Part shown: piece after piece, positions 5,222-7,737 of the stretch
How the letters are laid out: every line of letters begins with the position of its first letter
How positions within the stretch are numbered: the first letter of the stretch is position 1
NCBI GenBank assembly: GCA_002389785.1
Contig: DGQS01000164.1
Location: forward strand, 1-7,737
Origin: Bacteroidetes bacterium UBA4408
GTDB taxonomy: Bacteria; Bacteroidota; Bacteroidia; UBA4408
Direction of reading: 5' to 3'
Length of the DNA: 7,737 nt
Notes under the pieces: generated by a model
What the model saw: the letters and a program-made list of their open reading frames with translations, nothing else
Told to the model about the DNA's origin: nothing
Database searches by the model: none
Program-made: the position numbers and the translations under genes

Positions 5222-7638
5222 TAAAGAAAAACTCTACCATACAGGAAGAATTTGACCTGAGTTTATTTCTTTTTATTACAAAAAGAAGTTTATCATGGGC
5301 TTTGGTATTTTTTATCATTGCGCTTATTTCGGCCTATTTATTTGTACGGTATTCAACTGAAGAATATCAAACCTCTGCGGTAATACAAATTAATCAGGAA
5401 AATACTGCGAGTACCATTTTAAACGTTTCAAATCCTCTTGAACCACAAGAAAAAATCGATAGTAAAATAGAATTATTGCGGTCGAAAGTATTTTTAAACA
5501 GGGCGCTTTCAAAACTTCCGCTTCAAATTTCCTATTACAATAAAGGAACCTTTAAAACTTACGAAAACTATGTATCGAGCGGCTATGTAATTGAAGTTTA
5601 TGTGAAAGATGATGCAGTTTACGGAAGGCCCTTCTTTATTGATTTTTTATCGTATTCGGAAGTTGAAATTTCATTTTTAGCACCGGCTACCGGAGAAAAA
5701 ATTACCCAACATTATAAAACGAATGTATGGAACAAGTTACCCGAAGTTGATTTCAGAGTAAAAATCATTGATTTTAAAAAAGTTGTTTCTAATAAAAATA
5801 TCGTTAACAAGGTTATTCAATACTTTGTGATCAATAATCCCGAAAACATTGCATCTGTTTATAGTCCCAATTTAAATGTAAAATTACTGAGTGCTGATGC
5901 GAATACGATTCGTATAACCGTAAAAGATAACAATCCACGCAAGTGCAGTGATATTGCCAACACCATTGCTTCTGAATTTATTACTTACGATGTTGAACGA
6001 AAAGCACAAAGTTCTACTAAAATTCTTGGATTTATCGACAAACAGCTCGATGCAGTTTATCAGCAATTGAGTACAACAGAAAATAAAATTCAGGAATTCC
6101 GACTTGAAAATAAATTATCAGACCCTGAGCGATTTTCGCAAACTTATATAAAACAAATGAGTGATTTCGAAATTGAAACACTCAACTTAAGTTTAGACAA
6201 AGCGGTAATTGATGAAGTTGCGAAAGCACTTGCTCGTGATAAAGATCCAGATGTATATCATTTATTAGCCATACTTGCCGGAACACCTTATTCCAATACA
6301 TTTGCTTATTTAATAAAGCCATTAGAAGATTTATTATCGAAACGTGAACTTACCTTGTACGATGCTACAAACAGTAACAATCAAATTAAAATTATTGACG
6401 ATCAAATTGAAGAAAAACGCAAGCAATTGTACAATGGTATCAGGACTATACAAGAAAAGTTAGACTTTAAGCAACAAAATTTAAAATACCGAATCGATGA
6501 ATCGGAGAAAAAATTTTCATCGCTACCTCCCAAGGAAGTTGAATATGCACGATTAACCCGCTTGTACTCGATTAACGAAAAATTTTATACGCTATTGTTG
6601 GACAAGAAAGCGGAGTATTCCATTTCAAATGCGGGCTATGTTTCACAAAACGTAATTTTAGAAAATTCTGACGTTCCTTCATTTCCGGTTTTTCCTAACA
6701 ACAATATGATATTGGGTATTGCCTTTGTGCTGGCTACCTTAGCTTCACTTAGTTTGATAGTGATTCGTTACATCATGCACAACAACGTGACTTCTACCGC
6801 CGACATTATGAAATACACCGATGCGGCTATATTGGGATTGATTCCAAAATACAAAAAAGAAGTTCCCATTTCACAGTTATTGGTTGATCAAAATCCCAAA
6901 TCCAGTATTGCCGAAGCTTTTAGATCGGTGCGTACCAATATGCAATTTATTTCAGATTCTCTTGGTCCTAAAGTTATCTCAGTAACTTCTTCTATTTCAG
7001 GTGAAGGTAAAACATTTGTATCCATTAACCTGGGGGGTATTATTGCTTATGCCGGTAAAAAGGTTATTATTATTGACCTTGACATGCGTAAGCCTAAAAT
7101 CCACATTGGATTTAATACTTCCAACGACAAGGGAATGAGTACTATCTTAATTGGTAAAACTTCTATTGAGGAGTGTATTCAGCTCAGTTCACTTAAAAAT
7201 CTTGATTTTATCACTGCAGGACCAATTCCTCCCAATCCTTCGGAGTTAATTCTCACCAAGCGCATGGAAGAGGTAATTGACGAATTAAAAAAAACCTACG
7301 ATGCTGTAATTATCGATAATCCACCTGTAGGTATTGTATCTGATGGATTAAATAACCTGAAACGTGCCGACTATCCGATTTTTATTTTCCGATCAAATTA
7401 TTCGAAACGCTTTTTCTTTGAGAATGTAAATAACATCGTAAAAGAACACAACATTAAAAACTTGTCCATTATTTTAAACGGGGTCGATTCAATACATCCG
7501 GGTTATGGTTATGGATATGGGTATGGATATGGATATGGGTATGGCTATTACGATGATGATTCAAGAAGCCAACCCAAGCCTTGGTATAAAAAAATATTTA
7601 AACGTAAAACGAACGCGGCCTATGGCTATCGCTATTGA
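5218..7638 (+). CDS. Wzc-like tyrosine autokinase / polysaccharide co-polymerase (Wzz-BY-kinase fusion)
   Basis: This is a predicted inner-membrane protein that controls chain length and export by cycles of oligomerisation and tyrosine autophosphorylation. An N-terminal Wzz-type region contains TM1 (about 25-44). A long, partly coiled-coil periplasmic part (about 45-495) follows and ends in a GNVR-type segment with the proline-rich PSFPVFPNN (487-495). TM2 is at about 497-518. The cytoplasmic kinase has EX2RX2R (E566, R569, R572), Walker A SISGEGKT (592-599, K598), Walker A' IIIDLDMRKP (617-626, D620 and D622) and Walker B AVIID (696-700). The tail holds eight Gly-Tyr pairs plus further tyrosines up to Y806, the expected phosphorylation cluster. 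At 806 residues it is longer than E. coli Wzc (720), mostly in the periplasmic part. The GTG start is chosen because it overlaps the preceding TGA (GTGA), implying translational coupling. All key residues are present. Confidence 0.93.
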   Translation: MIKKNSTIQEEFDLSLFLFITKRSLSWALVFFIIALISAYLFVRYSTEEYQTSAVIQINQENTASTILNVSNPLEPQEKIDSKIELLRSKVFLNRALSKLPLQISYYNKGTFKTYENYVSSGYVIEVYVKDDAVYGRPFFIDFLSYSEVEISFLAPATGEKITQHYKTNVWNKLPEVDFRVKIIDFKKVVSNKNIVNKVIQYFVINNPENIASVYSPNLNVKLLSADANTIRITVKDNNPRKCSDIANTIASEFITYDVERKAQSSTKILGFIDKQLDAVYQQLSTTENKIQEFRLENKLSDPERFSQTYIKQMSDFEIETLNLSLDKAVIDEVAKALARDKDPDVYHLLAILAGTPYSNTFAYLIKPLEDLLSKRELTLYDATNSNNQIKIIDDQIEEKRKQLYNGIRTIQEKLDFKQQNLKYRIDESEKKFSSLPPKEVEYARLTRLYSINEKFYTLLLDKKAEYSISNAGYVSQNVILENSDVPSFPVFPNNNMILGIAFVLATLASLSLIVIRYIMHNNVTSTADIMKYTDAAILGLIPKYKKEVPISQLLVDQNPKSSIAEAFRSVRTNMQFISDSLGPKVISVTSSISGEGKTFVSINLGGIIAYAGKKVIIIDLDMRKPKIHIGFNTSNDKGMSTILIGKTSIEECIQLSSLKNLDFITAGPIPPNPSELILTKRMEEVIDELKKTYDAVIIDNPPVGIVSDGLNNLKRADYPIFIFRSNYSKRFFFENVNNIVKEHNIKNLSIILNGVDSIHPGYGYGYGYGYGYGYGYYDDDSRSQPKPWYKKIFKRKTNAAYGYRY
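7501..7548 (+). repeat. In-frame hexanucleotide repeat (GGNTAT)x8 encoding the Gly-Tyr tail
   Basis: Eight consecutive 6-base units ggNtat encode eight Gly-Tyr dipeptides (residues 762-777 of the kinase), followed at once by another tyrosine (tac, 7549-7551). All eight tyrosine codons are TAT, while the third base of the glycine codon varies among t, a, g and c, so the array is imperfect in DNA but perfect in protein. The unit length is a multiple of three, so gain or loss of units would change the number of phosphorylatable tyrosines without a frameshift. Confidence 0.9.
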
Positions 7639-7737
7639 AACTGATATTGCAGATTTATTGGTAATTCAACCCACTGTGTTTGAAGATGAACGCGGCTATT
7701 TTTACGAAAGCTTTAATGAAGAAGCTTATGCGAAGTT
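7622..7737 (+). CDS. rfbC: dTDP-4-dehydrorhamnose 3,5-epimerase (RmlC), N-terminal fragment cut by window edge
   Basis: RmlC epimerises dTDP-4-keto-6-deoxyglucose at C3 and C5 on the way to dTDP-L-rhamnose and related sugars. The frame opens with ATG at 7622 and stays open for 38 codons to the window end. The encoded start matches the family's N-terminus: a short lead, then DLLVIQPTVFEDERGYFYES, which contains the conserved F-x-D-E-R-G-x-F-x-E pattern. The catalytic His and Tyr lie beyond the edge. The start codon is inside the last codons of the kinase gene in another frame, a 17-base overlap, indicating co-transcription and probably coupled translation. No Shine-Dalgarno sequence is seen. 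A sugar 3,5-epimerase or 3-epimerase with another product is possible, since only the first 38 residues are visible. Confidence 0.85.
   Translation, partial: MAIAIETDIADLLVIQPTVFEDERGYFYESFNEEAYAK

Overview
The window looks like a chromosomal segment of a Bacteroidota bacterium, possibly Flavobacteriales-like. Four things point that way: an AT-rich base composition, A-rich leaders with no clear Shine-Dalgarno sequences, a TAnnTTTG-type promoter element, and the character of the proteins (the DnaA C-terminal signature, a short single-SLBB Wza-like lipoprotein, and a BY-kinase ending in a Gly-Tyr repeat). The genus cannot be read from the sequence. All genes lie on the + strand, and both window edges cut through a gene.

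Layout. Positions 1-665 hold the C-terminal half of dnaA. It is followed by a perfect 19-bp inverted repeat (682-725) that is probably a terminator. A low-molecular-weight protein tyrosine phosphatase gene follows at 743-1210. After an 80-bp gap with a possible -7 element comes a two-gene unit, an AsnB-type glutamine amidotransferase (1291-3183) and a GT4-type glycosyltransferase (3190-4386), separated by only 6 nt. A 73-bp gap with a good -7 element precedes a second tight unit: a Wza-like export lipoprotein (4460-5221), a Wzz/BY-kinase fusion (5218-7638, 4-nt overlap) and the start of an RmlC-type dTDP-sugar epimerase gene (7622 to the window end, 17-nt overlap). No intergenic stretch exceeds 300 bases, and I see no tRNA, rRNA, CRISPR array, insertion sequence or recognisable origin.

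How the genes fit together. From the dnaA boundary onward this is the front end of an exopolysaccharide or capsule locus. RmlC would make a dTDP-deoxysugar precursor, the glycosyltransferase would add a sugar to the lipid-linked repeat unit, and the amidotransferase may amidate a sugar or simply make asparagine. The kinase/co-polymerase and the outer-membrane lipoprotein would control and carry out chain export. The phosphatase is of the Wzb type and could reverse kinase autophosphorylation. It sits in a separate position next to dnaA, however, so that pairing is inference.

I do not see a clearly undescribed system. The points most worth checking are the in-frame hexanucleotide repeat encoding the kinase tyrosine tail, the overlap of that tail's end with the rmlC start, the uncertain substrate of the AsnB-like enzyme, and the possible kinase-phosphatase pairing.
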